Of a DNA stretch of 64,000 bases, positions 33,442 to 41,309 are shown one piece after another. Position 1 is the stretch's first letter. Each line of letters starts with the position of its first letter. Below the pieces are notes generated by a model. The model did no database searches and was not told the DNA's origin. It saw only the letters and a program-made list of their open reading frames with translations. A program made the translations under genes and the position numbers. The stretch comes from Rufibacter hautae (GTDB lineage Bacteria > Bacteroidota > Bacteroidia > Cytophagales > Hymenobacteraceae): the NCBI RefSeq assembly GCF_008271695.1, contig NZ_VKKY01000001.1:1606589-1670588 (forward strand). The letters are read 5' to 3'.

Positions 33442-34716
33442 ATGCTTCACAACTTTAGAGCCGTCAGTCTTTCTTATAAAAAAGCTCCCTTAGACATAAG
33501 AGAGCTTATCGCCTTGGATGAGGGGTCGTGCCGACAGTTCCTGCAAACGCTCAAAAATTTCATTCAGGCAACTGACATTTTAGTGCTTTCCACGTGCAAC
33601 CGCACGGAGGTGTATTATACCTCTGATGATGACTACAGCCACGAGATCGTGAAGCTGTTGGGCATCAGCAAAGGCATTTCCAATATTTCCCAGTACCTGG
33701 ATTACTTCACCATCGTAAACGAGCACGCTGATGCCGTGCAGCACCTGTTCAACGTGGCCATGGGCCTAGACGCGCAGGTGGTGGGTGACATGCAAATCTC
33801 TAACCAGGTAAAACAAGCCTACCAGTGGAGTGTAGACAACGAGGCTGCCGGACCTTTCCTGCACCGCCTGCTGCACACCATCTTCTTCACCAACAAGCGC
33901 GTAGTACAGGAGACCTCGTTCCGTGACGGAGCCGCTTCCACGTCTTACGCCGCCCTGGAACTGGTAGAGAGCCTGACCGCTGACATCGCCAACCCGAAAG
34001 TACTGGTAGTTGGTTTAGGCGAAATCGGCGCCGATGTGTGCCGCCACTTATCTGACTCAGACTTCCAGAACGTGAAAATCTCTAACCGCACCAAAGCCAA
34101 AGCCGAGATTCTGGCCGAGGAGTGTGGCCTGGAGGTAGTTCCGTTCGAGAACCTGGTGGAAGCCATGAAAGAGGCCGATGTCATCATCTCCTCCGTAGCC
34201 CGCGAGGAGCCGTTCTTCACCAAAGAGATGGTGAGCCGCCTGAACGTGCTCACCTACAAGTTCTTTATTGACCTGAGCGTACCGCGCAGCGTTGAGCCGC
34301 AGGTAGAGCAGATTCCGGGCGTGCTGGTGTACAACATTGACACCATCCAGAACAAAGCCTCTGAAGCCCTGCAACGCCGCCTGGATGCCGTACCGCAGGT
34401 GAAGCAGATCATCAAGGAATCCATTGCCGGATTTGAGGATTGGAGCAAGGAGATGAACGTGTCGCCTACCATCCAGAAGCTGAAGAACGCGCTGGAGACC
34501 ATCCGCCAGGAAGAGATGGCCCGCTACATGAAGAAACTCTCTCCGCAGGAAGCCAAGCACATGGATGACGTGACCAAGTCCATGATGCAGAAGATCATCA
34601 AGCTGCCGGTACTGCAACTCAAAGCCGCCTGCAAACGCGGCGAGGCCGAAACCCTCATTGACGTGCTCACCGACCTCTTCGACCTGGAGAAACAATCCGC
34701 TGAGAGCCACAGCTAG
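33442..34716 (+). CDS. hemA: Glutamyl-tRNA reductase
   Basis: 424 residues. The catalytic Cys52 lies in 'LSTCNRTEVYY', 'GREPQILGQ' is replaced by the variant 'AMGLDAQVVGDMQI', and the NADPH domain carries 'VLVVGLGEIGADVCRHL'. The C-terminal dimerisation domain is a long helix ending near residue 424. It catalyses the first committed step of tetrapyrrole synthesis, glutamyl-tRNA to glutamate-1-semialdehyde. It is followed by a good terminator, so it is probably monocistronic. Confidence 0.94.
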   Translation: MLHNFRAVSLSYKKAPLDIRELIALDEGSCRQFLQTLKNFIQATDILVLSTCNRTEVYYTSDDDYSHEIVKLLGISKGISNISQYLDYFTIVNEHADAVQHLFNVAMGLDAQVVGDMQISNQVKQAYQWSVDNEAAGPFLHRLLHTIFFTNKRVVQETSFRDGAASTSYAALELVESLTADIANPKVLVVGLGEIGADVCRHLSDSDFQNVKISNRTKAKAEILAEECGLEVVPFENLVEAMKEADVIISSVAREEPFFTKEMVSRLNVLTYKFFIDLSVPRSVEPQVEQIPGVLVYNIDTIQNKASEALQRRLDAVPQVKQIIKESIAGFEDWSKEMNVSPTIQKLKNALETIRQEEMARYMKKLSPQEAKHMDDVTKSMMQKIIKLPVLQLKAACKRGEAETLIDVLTDLFDLEKQSAESHS

Positions 34717-34745
34717 AAAAGAATCCTTTTCATAATATCACCCTG

Positions 34746-34786
34746 AAAACGGGACGTTCCTCCAAGAGCGTCCCGTTTTTATTTTG
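34746..34786 (+). terminator. Terminator of hemA
   Basis: AAAACGGGACG (34746-34756) pairs with CGTCCCGTTTT (34769-34779), followed by TATTTTG. Confidence 0.85.
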
Positions 34787-34803
34787 TGGTTTTGCTGATG
34801 AAC

Positions 34804-34877
34804 GTAGGGGCAATCCCTTGTGGTTGCCCTAATACAGGAGCAGACACAAAAGGGCAACCACAAGGGATTGCCCCTAC
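34804..34877. repeat. 27-bp element as a perfect inverted pair
   Basis: GTAGGGGCAATCCCTTGTGG plus TTGCCCT (34804-34830) and its exact reverse complement (34851-34877) flank a 20-nt loop. A third exact copy is at 41055-41081. Confidence 0.85.
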
Positions 34878-34880
34878 ATC

Positions 34881-34916
34881 CGTTTTAAGCCTGTTTTCCT
34901 AAAAATAGGCTTGATA
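34881..34916. repeat. Dispersed palindrome, copy 18
   Basis: CGTTTTAAGCCTGTTTTCC / AAAAATAGGCTTGATA, 36 nt before the phosphodiester glycosidase gene. Confidence 0.5.
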
Positions 34917-34952
34917 CAGACAACATGATTGCCTACGCTTTATCTTGGCGGA

Positions 34953-35906
34953 ATGAAAACGTTGCTCCCCCTCTTATTCTCCGCTTTACTGTCTCTCCCA
35001 AGCCTTGCGCAGGTGAACTGGACCCTCTCCCAACCGCACCAAACAGGCTTGCCATCATCGGTGAAAGTGTTCACCACCTCAGACTCACTGGACGGCAAGC
35101 CGTTTAGAGCCTACTATCTGGAAGCAGACCTGAAAGACCCCAAACTGGAGATCGTGGCCCGAGTGGGCAACGGCCAGCGCTTTACGCACAAGCAGTACTA
35201 TGAACAGGAAACCGGCAACGTCCTGGCCGTGGTGAACACCACCTTCTTCTCCTTCGCAGACAACAGCAACCTGAACCTAGTCATCAACAAAGGCAAAGTG
35301 CTGGCTACGCAGGCACCGGTCAGGCGCAAGAACCCCAACGGCCCAGACACGCTCACCTATTACCCTACCACGGGGGTCATCGGGTTTTTCCGAAACCGCA
35401 CCGCCGATGTAGCCTGGGCTTACAACGTGGGCAAGAAAAAGAAAACCATGGAACTAGCGGCACCTTATGCAGCTGGAACCAACGGACAGCCGGCGCCGGC
35501 ACCTTCTAAGCGCATCGCCAAGCACATGAAACGCTGGAAACCTCAAACTGCCGTAGGCGGGGGACCGGTACTGGTGCAAGACGGGAAGGTGAAGATTACG
35601 GCGGAGGAGGAGATGCGCGCCGGCGCCAGCTTCGTCGGGCCCAATCCGCGCACGGTGATGGGTTATACTCCAGATCAGAAACTGATCATCTTGATGGTGG
35701 AAGGCCGTAACAAAGGCGTAGCCGAGGGTGCCAGTTTAGACCAGTTGGCACAGCTGATGGTGCGCCTGGGCTGCCAAGAGGCCGTGAACCTAGATGGCGG
35801 CGGCTCCAGCGCATTGTATGTGAAAGGGAAAGACACCATCAAACCCTCAGACAAAGAGGGGCAGCGGCCAGTGCCGGCCGTGCTGGTGCTCAAATACAAG
35901 GAGTAG
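34953..35906 (+). CDS. Secreted phosphodiester glycosidase-domain protein (NAGPA family)
   Basis: 317 residues from the ATG at 34953, which opens a signal peptide (M-K-T-L-L, cleavage near S-L-A-Q). The domain fits the NAGPA/phosphodiester glycosidase family (PF09992): 'AVVNTTFFSF', 'AVGGGPVLVQDGKVKI', 'NPRTVMGYTPDQKLIILMVEGR' and 'LGCQEAVNLDGGGSSALYV'. In animals the family removes GlcNAc from lysosomal-enzyme mannose phosphates; bacterial substrates are mostly unknown and may be cell-wall or capsule phosphodiesters. Confidence 0.85.
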   Translation: MKTLLPLLFSALLSLPSLAQVNWTLSQPHQTGLPSSVKVFTTSDSLDGKPFRAYYLEADLKDPKLEIVARVGNGQRFTHKQYYEQETGNVLAVVNTTFFSFADNSNLNLVINKGKVLATQAPVRRKNPNGPDTLTYYPTTGVIGFFRNRTADVAWAYNVGKKKKTMELAAPYAAGTNGQPAPAPSKRIAKHMKRWKPQTAVGGGPVLVQDGKVKITAEEEMRAGASFVGPNPRTVMGYTPDQKLIILMVEGRNKGVAEGASLDQLAQLMVRLGCQEAVNLDGGGSSALYVKGKDTIKPSDKEGQRPVPAVLVLKYKE

Positions 35907-35926
35907 GGGAAAGCCTAAAAAATTAA

Positions 35927-35970
35927 AACCGTTTCTGGCCTACTTTCTTGAAAACAGGCTGGAAACGGTT
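35927..35970. repeat. Dispersed palindrome, copy 19
   Basis: AACCGTTTCTGGCC / GGCTGGAAACGGTT arms around TACTTTCTTGAAAACA, 20 nt after the stop codon. Confidence 0.7.
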
Positions 35971-36013
35971 CCGGGGATACTTACTTGACGGGGGAAACTG
36001 ACAAAGGGAAATG

Positions 36014-36322
36014 TTACAGGTCGCCGCAACACTCCTCCAGGCAGTCAATCACATCAATCAGCTTAGGGATGGAAAGCGAATAATAGATCTTGGTGCCAAC
36101 CTTGAAAGACGAGAGCACCCCCTTGTCTTTCAGCGTGATCAAGTGCTGTGAGGCAATGGCTTGCGGTAAATCCAGGTATTGGTAGATCTCCGTCACAGTC
36201 ATCTTGTCTTCCTTACCCAGAAGATCCACGATGGCCAACCTTTTTGGGTGCGCCAATACCTTCAGCATTGAGGCAGCCTTATCAATCTTCTTAGATTCCA
36301 CTCTGGATAATAAACTTTTCAT
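36014..36322 (-). CDS. ArsR-family transcriptional regulator
   Basis: 102 residues from the ATG at 36322; the GTG at 36334 coincides with a possible -7 element and is unlikely. Winged helix-turn-helix: 'MLKVLAHPKRLAIVDLLGKE', 'TVTEIYQYLDLPQAIASQHLITLKDKGVL' (recognition helix) and 'KIYYSLSIPKL'. The C-terminal 'CLEECC' has three cysteines within six residues, which may bind a metal or a redox signal, but the position differs from the classical ArsR/SmtB sites. It is divergent from anmK with a 104-nt gap, so it may regulate that gene or itself. Confidence 0.88.
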   Translation of the reverse strand: MKSLLSRVESKKIDKAASMLKVLAHPKRLAIVDLLGKEDKMTVTEIYQYLDLPQAIASQHLITLKDKGVLSSFKVGTKIYYSLSIPKLIDVIDCLEECCGDL

Positions 36323-36426
36323 AAGGACACACAAAAATCAATACTACAATAGACACGTCTCCGTGCCTTTAAACCCGCCCTGCAACCCGTTTTGCTTCAT
36401 ACCTGAACATTACGTTACTTTAACGC

Positions 36427-37500
36427 ATGGCGACTTACCATGTTATAGGTATTATGTCGGGCACTTCGTTAGACGGAGTTGACTTGGCTTATTGCAGATT
36501 TACGTATAATGACGACAATTGGATATATAAAATACTTAATACTGAAACAGTTCCATATTCAAATATTTGGGAAAAGCGCCTGGCGGGCCTCACGGAGGTC
36601 TCGGCCGCTGAAATAATCGCCACAGATCGCGCCTACGGCCACTATCTAGGCGAGCTGACCAAAGACTTTGTCACGAAAAATAATTTGGAGGTGGACTTCA
36701 TCGCCTCGCACGGGCACACGGTTTTCCACCAGCCCCAGCTGCACATCACGTTCCAGGTGGGCAGCGGCGCCTACCTGGCCGCCGAGGCCGGTTTGCCCGT
36801 GGTCTGCGACTTCAGAGCCCTGGACATCGCCCTGGGCGGACAAGGTGCTCCATTGGTACCTATTGGCGACCGACTGTTGTTCTCTGCGTATGATTTCTGC
36901 CTGAACCTGGGCGGCATCTCCAATATCTCGCAGGAAGGCCCAGACCACCGCGTGGCGTTTGACATTTCCTGCTGCAACATGCTCCTGAACCCCCTGGCCG
37001 AGCAGCTAGGACAGCCCTATGACAAAAACGGAGACATCGCCCGCACCGGCCAGTTTGACCAGGACCTCTTCGATCAACTCAACGAGCCCGCCTATTTTAC
37101 GGCTCCTTCCCCAAAATCAATCGGAAAAGAGTGGGCCGATACTTACAGTCTCAAAGCACTGCAGGCCTCTAACGCCACCGTAGAGGACAAATTGCACACC
37201 GCCTGTCACCACATTGCCTGGCAAATAGCGCAATCGGTGCGGCGCTACACGCCTCAGGGCCAGGGCAAACTCCTGCTTACTGGTGGCGGCGCCTTCAACT
37301 CTTTTTTGGTGGAGCAGATCAGGTATTACCTAGGCCCCAACTTTGAGGTAGTAGTACCCGAGCCCGAGCTGGTCAACTTCAAAGAAGCCCTCATCTTTGC
37401 GTTTCTGGGCGTACTGCGCTGGCGCCAGGAACCCAACTGCCTCCGCAGCGTCACCGGTGCCCGCCACGACAACTGCGGCGGCGCCATCTATTGGAACTGA
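36427..37500 (+). CDS. anmK: Anhydro-N-acetylmuramic acid kinase
   Basis: 357 residues. 'VIGIMSGTSLDGVDLAY' is the phosphate-binding motif of the family; 'IASHGHTVFHQPQ', 'CDFRALDIALGGQGAPLVPIGD', 'LNLGGISNIS' and 'LLLTGGGAFNSFL' follow in order. It phosphorylates 1,6-anhydro-MurNAc while cleaving the anhydro ring, for cell-wall recycling. The first 100-150 bp are notably AT-rich against the rest of the gene. The gene is followed at once by a dispersed palindrome. Confidence 0.94.
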   Translation: MATYHVIGIMSGTSLDGVDLAYCRFTYNDDNWIYKILNTETVPYSNIWEKRLAGLTEVSAAEIIATDRAYGHYLGELTKDFVTKNNLEVDFIASHGHTVFHQPQLHITFQVGSGAYLAAEAGLPVVCDFRALDIALGGQGAPLVPIGDRLLFSAYDFCLNLGGISNISQEGPDHRVAFDISCCNMLLNPLAEQLGQPYDKNGDIARTGQFDQDLFDQLNEPAYFTAPSPKSIGKEWADTYSLKALQASNATVEDKLHTACHHIAWQIAQSVRRYTPQGQGKLLLTGGGAFNSFLVEQIRYYLGPNFEVVVPEPELVNFKEALIFAFLGVLRWRQEPNCLRSVTGARHDNCGGAIYWN

Positions 37501-37535
37501 GTTTTTGGGATGTTTTTCGGGAAACGGGTCTAAAT
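37501..37535. repeat. Dispersed palindrome, copy 20 (degenerate)
   Basis: GTTTTTGGGATGTTTTTC / GGGAAACGGGTCTAAA, directly after the anmK stop codon. Confidence 0.45.
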
Positions 37536-37543
37536 GAGATTCG

Positions 37544-37610
37544 GAGGCTCTCGCCTCACGGCAGTTGCAAACTGCCGGTCATGTTGGGTCCAATTCACAG
37601 ACTTGAACCA
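37544..37610. repeat. Three-hairpin 67-bp element, copy 2
   Basis: The same three-stem layout as 31938-32004: GAGGC/GCCTC, CGGCAGTT/AACTGCCG and GGGTCCAA/TTGAACC. Stem 2 differs by several bases on each side that keep pairing. Confidence 0.75.
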
Positions 37611-37627
37611 GGTAAAGTTAACCCACC

Positions 37628-37650
37628 CCTACCCCTCCGAGGAGGGGAAT
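37628..37650. repeat. CCCCTCC/GGAGGGG palindrome, copy C
   Basis: CCTACCCCTCCGAGGAGGGG followed by AAT, 17 bp after the three-hairpin element. The rest of 37651-38030 holds no supported gene. Confidence 0.75.
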
Positions 37651-38030
37651 AAAACCTATCCATGGTTCCCTCCTTGGCAAATGTTAGGCGGGTATATCGC
37701 TGTTTCGGAAAGCAAAGGCTTTGGCCGAGTACACCAATTCCAGCCTTTCGATTGAGCGCCTTGTCAGGTTCCGGTGCCGTCAGGCATTGCGACTGAAAGG
37801 AGCAAAGGAAGCTTGCGCAGCGCGAGGCCGGAAGGCGGGGCCTCGCGGCCGTGAGCGCACGGAGCCCAGCCATGCAACAACACAGCTTATGCACCCACGC
37901 AAACAGCAACGCCACACCAGCAAAAGCGGACTACACAAACAAAAGAATCGGTAAACACTAGATACCCACGGCACAGCCATTAGAGGAGAATAATCTTAAA
38001 ATTCCCATTAGGCTAACAAGCGTTATCCCG

Positions 38031-38038
38031 TACCTTTG
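38031..38038 (+). promoter_or_regulatory. -7 promoter element (TACCTTTG)
   Basis: An exact TAnnTTTG match, 26 nt before the ATG at 38064. Confidence 0.6.
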
Positions 38039-38063
38039 CGGGAGAACGCAACCCCAACCCCTT

Positions 38064-39290
38064 ATGAAAGACCTCCTCGCCAAGTTTGAGAACAAGCGCC
38101 CCGAAATCGTTTTTGAGTGGAAAGATGCCGAGACCGAAGCCGAGGGCTGGGTAGTCATCAATTCGTTGCGCGGCGGGGCAGCCGGCGGAGGAACGCGCAT
38201 GCGCAAGGGCTTGGACAAACGTGAGGTGGAATCGCTGGCCAAAACCATGGAAGTGAAGTTCACGGTGTCGGGGCCGACCATTGGCGGCGCTAAATCTGGG
38301 ATTAACTTTGACCCGGCAGACCCCAGAAAGCAAGGCGTGCTGGAGCGTTGGTACCGGGCGGTGTACCCGTTGCTGAAGAACTATTACGGCACCGGCGGCG
38401 ACCTGAACATAGACGAGATCCATGAAGTAATTCCCATCACGGAGGAATACGGCTTGTGGCATCCGCAGGAAGGCATTGTGAACGGACACTTCAAGGCCAC
38501 TGAGCCGCAGAAGATAAACAAGCTAGGCCAGTTGCGCCAAGGCGTAAGCAAGGTGCTGGAAGACGCGCACTACTCCCCTTCCCTCGCGCGCAAGTACACG
38601 GTGGCCGACATGATTACCGGCTACGGTGTGGCCAAAGCGGTAGCGCACTACTATGAACTGTGGGGCGGTGAGTTGCAAGGCAAGCGCGCCATCATCCAAG
38701 GCTGGGGGAACGTAGGTGCCGCGGCTGCTTACTACCTGGCTTCTGAAGGCGCGAAAATCGTGGGCATCATAGACCGCGTGGGCGGACTCATCAAGGAAGA
38801 AGGTTTTTCTTTTGAGGAGGTCAACAGTTTGTTCCAGAACCGGGTAGGCAACACCTTAACGGCGGATAGTCTTCTTTCCTTTGAGGAAACGAACAACCGC
38901 ATCTGGGATCTGGAGGCTGAGATCTTCATTCCGGCGGCGGCATCACGGTTGGTGTCCACGGAGCAGATAGAACGCATGAGGCAGCACGGCCTGGAGGTAA
39001 TCTCCAGCGGGGCCAACGTACCATTTAAAGACCCAGAGATTTTCTTCGGGGCTACAGGCGAGTTCGCTGATCAGCAGGTATCTGTCATCCCTGATTTTGT
39101 GGCGAACTGCGGCATGGCGCGCGTTTTTGCCTACCTCATGGAGCAGGACGTGGAAATCACCGATGAAGCTATCTTCACCGATATCTCCCGCACTATCCGG
39201 CAGGCACTGGAGAAAGCCCACGAGCGTAACCCTAAGAAAACCGAGATCGCGAAGACCTGCTTTGAAATTGCGTTGAGCCAATTATTGTAA
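38064..39290 (+). CDS. Glu/Leu/Phe/Val dehydrogenase family protein (second copy)
   Basis: 408 residues. The catalytic region is 'VSGPTIGGAKSGINFDPADP', with K in place at G-G-A-K-S-G, and the C-terminal Rossmann fold is 'AIIQGWGNVGAAAAYYLASEG'. It is clearly related to the gdhA product at 22550-23845, but the N-terminal motif is 'GGTRMRKGLDKREVESLAKTM' and the insert 'KNYYGTGGDLNIDEI' differs. It may therefore be a leucine/phenylalanine-type or anabolic glutamate dehydrogenase. The substrate is not decided by sequence. Confidence 0.85.
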   Translation: MKDLLAKFENKRPEIVFEWKDAETEAEGWVVINSLRGGAAGGGTRMRKGLDKREVESLAKTMEVKFTVSGPTIGGAKSGINFDPADPRKQGVLERWYRAVYPLLKNYYGTGGDLNIDEIHEVIPITEEYGLWHPQEGIVNGHFKATEPQKINKLGQLRQGVSKVLEDAHYSPSLARKYTVADMITGYGVAKAVAHYYELWGGELQGKRAIIQGWGNVGAAAAYYLASEGAKIVGIIDRVGGLIKEEGFSFEEVNSLFQNRVGNTLTADSLLSFEETNNRIWDLEAEIFIPAAASRLVSTEQIERMRQHGLEVISSGANVPFKDPEIFFGATGEFADQQVSVIPDFVANCGMARVFAYLMEQDVEITDEAIFTDISRTIRQALEKAHERNPKKTEIAKTCFEIALSQLL

Positions 39291-39342
39291 AGACTTTGAC
39301 AAGGCTGGCAGTTAACTTTTCTGCTCGTCGGCTAACCTATAT

Positions 39343-39408
39343 CCAAACACCCCAACCGTTTTGCCCCTGTTTTTATGAAATCGGGTTAAAAACGGCTGGG
39401 GTGTTTGG
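39343..39408. repeat. Dispersed palindrome, copy 21 (long, 20-bp arms)
   Basis: CCAAACACCCCAACCGTTTT and AAAACGGCTGGGGTGTTTGG pair with a single mismatch around CCCCTGTTTTTATGAAATCG-like centre. It is 52 nt after the dehydrogenase stop. Confidence 0.8.
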
Positions 39409-39462
39409 CGTTTGAATCATTGCAAAGCAATCCTGTTAGGCAAGGCTTACACTAAAGCTTTG

Positions 39463-39831
39463 TTACTGCTTCTTGAAGCCGGCGGCCAGCAGTTTGGCAA
39501 CGTCTTGCTCTGCCACCCTTACTTTGAAGCTGCGGCCAGTGGGACAAGAACAGGCGGCGCAGGTGATCAGATCGGCGGGAGCCGGCGTCATACCCACCTC
39601 CAGAACCGTGAATCCCTGGTCCTGCACGTACTTTTTCACACAGACTTTCACGTCTGGGTTGTTGTTGCAGTAGCCCCAGGGGTTATTGTTGCACTGCAGC
39701 TCTGCGTAAACGACCCATTGCCCGGTGGAAATGCCGCCGCCCTCTTCTGCGGCCTCAGACGGCATCTGGCAGGCCACCGCGTTGAGAAACAGACCCAGGG
39801 CAAAAATCTGGAATAAGACTTTTCGTTTCAT
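39463..39831 (-). CDS. Small Cys-rich lipoprotein
   Basis: 122 residues. The signal ends at 'LNAVAC', the lipid-attachment Cys. The mature part has nine or so cysteines in all ('LQCNNNPWGYCNNNPDVKVCVKKY', 'LITCAACSCPTGRSF'), suggesting disulfides or metal binding. I recognise no family. It has no co-directional partner within 1 kb; the MscS gene starts 72 nt away on the other strand. Confidence 0.55.
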   Translation of the reverse strand: MKRKVLFQIFALGLFLNAVACQMPSEAAEEGGGISTGQWVVYAELQCNNNPWGYCNNNPDVKVCVKKYVQDQGFTVLEVGMTPAPADLITCAACSCPTGRSFKVRVAEQDVAKLLAAGFKKQ

Positions 39832-39903
39832 AGATTTGCTGGTTCATTTACAAGATGACCCTTGCGCCAAAGCTTTGGTTGCAAGCTCCTTTAACTTTTA
39901 TAG

Positions 39904-41016
39904 ATGCAAGCGCAAGTTTCTGATATCCTTAGATTCGTCTTCCTGGGCAACACCGTGCAGCAGTACCTCATTTTTGTGGGCATCATGCTGTCTGGCTTCC
40001 TGTTCAAAACCGTGGTCTCGCGGCTGCTTTCCACCATTCTCTTCCGGGGCATCATTAAACGCATTAACCAGGACGTAACCAAGGAGGAGTTCAAGCGCCT
40101 GCTGGTGACCCCGCTGGAGGTACTCGCGTTTCTGGTGTTCCTCTACATCGCCTTTGACCGCCTCAATTATCCGCCGGAGCTGGGCTTGCCCGGCAAGGAG
40201 GAACTGGGCCTCAAGCGTATTCTACAACGCATTTACACCATTTTCCTTATCTGTTCGCTTACGTGGGTCATCCTGCGGTTGGTGGATTTCATTGGGATGA
40301 TGTTTTCCAAAAGGGCCGCCAAAACGCTCTCCAAACTGGATGACCAGCTGGTGCCGTTCTTCGTGGATTTCACCAAGGTGATCATCGTCATCATCGGGTT
40401 CTTCGTGATTCTGGGCACGGTGTTCAAGGTGAACGTGGCCGGTTTGGTGGCCGGTCTGGGAGTGGGTGGTTTGGCCATCGCGTTTGCCGCCAAGGAAAGC
40501 TTGGAGAACCTACTGGCCTCCTTCACCATTTTCCTGGACCATCCGTTTGTGGTAGGCGATCTGGTGCAGGTGGGCGAGATTACCGGCACCATAGAGAAAA
40601 TAGGCTTTAGGAGTACCCGCATCCGGACGCTGGAGAAAAGCTACGTGACGCTGCCCAACAAAAGCATGATTGACAAGCCCCTGGATAACCTCACGCTGCG
40701 CACCTTCCGGCGGGTGAAATTTGACCTGACGCTTACTTACAGCACCACTTCAGAGCAGCTGAAAGCCATTGTAGCGGACATCCAGCACCTCATAGACGCC
40801 TACCCGCGCACCAACCAGGACGGCCGCGTGCGTTTCTTCAACTTGGGTCCGCACTCCAAAGACATCATGGTCCTCTACTTCATTGACACCCTGGACTACG
40901 ACCAGTACATAGACGTGAAAGAGGAAATCAACTACCAGATTGTGGAGATCGTGGAAAAACACGGCGCCGAGTTCGCTTTCCCAACGCAAACGGTGTACAT
41001 GAAGCAGGAAGCGTAG
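39904..41016 (+). CDS. Small-conductance mechanosensitive channel (MscS family)
   Basis: 370 residues. Helices at about 18-40, 68-84, 110-130 and 150-175 precede the pore helix 'VAGLVAGLGVGGLAIAFAAKESLENLLASF', the MscS signature with alternating Gly and Ala. The beta domain follows ('HPFVVGDLVQVGEITGTIEKIGFRSTRIRTLEKSYVTLPNKSM'), then the alpha/beta C-terminal vestibule. It opens on membrane tension to release osmolytes. The ATG is only a few bases after a TTTAACTTTTA stretch. Confidence 0.93.
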   Translation: MQAQVSDILRFVFLGNTVQQYLIFVGIMLSGFLFKTVVSRLLSTILFRGIIKRINQDVTKEEFKRLLVTPLEVLAFLVFLYIAFDRLNYPPELGLPGKEELGLKRILQRIYTIFLICSLTWVILRLVDFIGMMFSKRAAKTLSKLDDQLVPFFVDFTKVIIVIIGFFVILGTVFKVNVAGLVAGLGVGGLAIAFAAKESLENLLASFTIFLDHPFVVGDLVQVGEITGTIEKIGFRSTRIRTLEKSYVTLPNKSMIDKPLDNLTLRTFRRVKFDLTLTYSTTSEQLKAIVADIQHLIDAYPRTNQDGRVRFFNLGPHSKDIMVLYFIDTLDYDQYIDVKEEINYQIVEIVEKHGAEFAFPTQTVYMKQEA

Positions 41017-41054
41017 GAGATTTGGGGATGTGGGGATTTGAAGATGGTTTGAAT

Positions 41055-41081
41055 GTAGGGGCAATCCCTTGTGGTTGCCCT
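41055..41081 (+). repeat. 27-bp element, third copy
   Basis: Identical over 27 bp to the arm at 34804-34830, but without an inverted partner. It lies 38 nt after the MscS stop. Confidence 0.8.
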
Positions 41082-41146
41082 GGCGCATTCCTGCACAGTT
41101 GTTGGTGAGAACAACGTAACTTGAACCATTTCCCCTATAGTACCAC

Positions 41147-41205
41147 CTCGTTACATTGTAACGAGGCTACATTTTAGTTCTGTAGCGACGTTACAGTGTA
41201 ACGTC
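41147..41205. repeat. Two CGTTACA/TGTAACG palindromes
   Basis: CCTCGTTACATTGTAACGAG (plus G, 41147-41167) and GACGTTACAGTGTAACGTC (41187-41205) share the 15-bp core CGTTACA-x-TGTAACG. Neither lies in a gene. Confidence 0.7.
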
Positions 41206-41238
41206 GTACGCATTCCTTCTTAACCTGATGCAAAACAA

Positions 41239-41288
41239 AATCCCTGTTTCAGAGCCGATTACTCAAAATCAGCCCTGAAACAGGGATT
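41239..41288. repeat. Dispersed palindrome, copy 22
   Basis: AATCCCTGTTTCAG and CTGAAACAGGGATT form perfect 14-bp outer arms; centre AGCCGATTACTCAAAATCAGC. It lies 21 nt beyond the 3' end of the minus-strand TerB-like gene and is followed by TATTTTA. Confidence 0.8.
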
Positions 41289-41309
41289 CTTATTTTATCT
41301 GAAAGGCTT

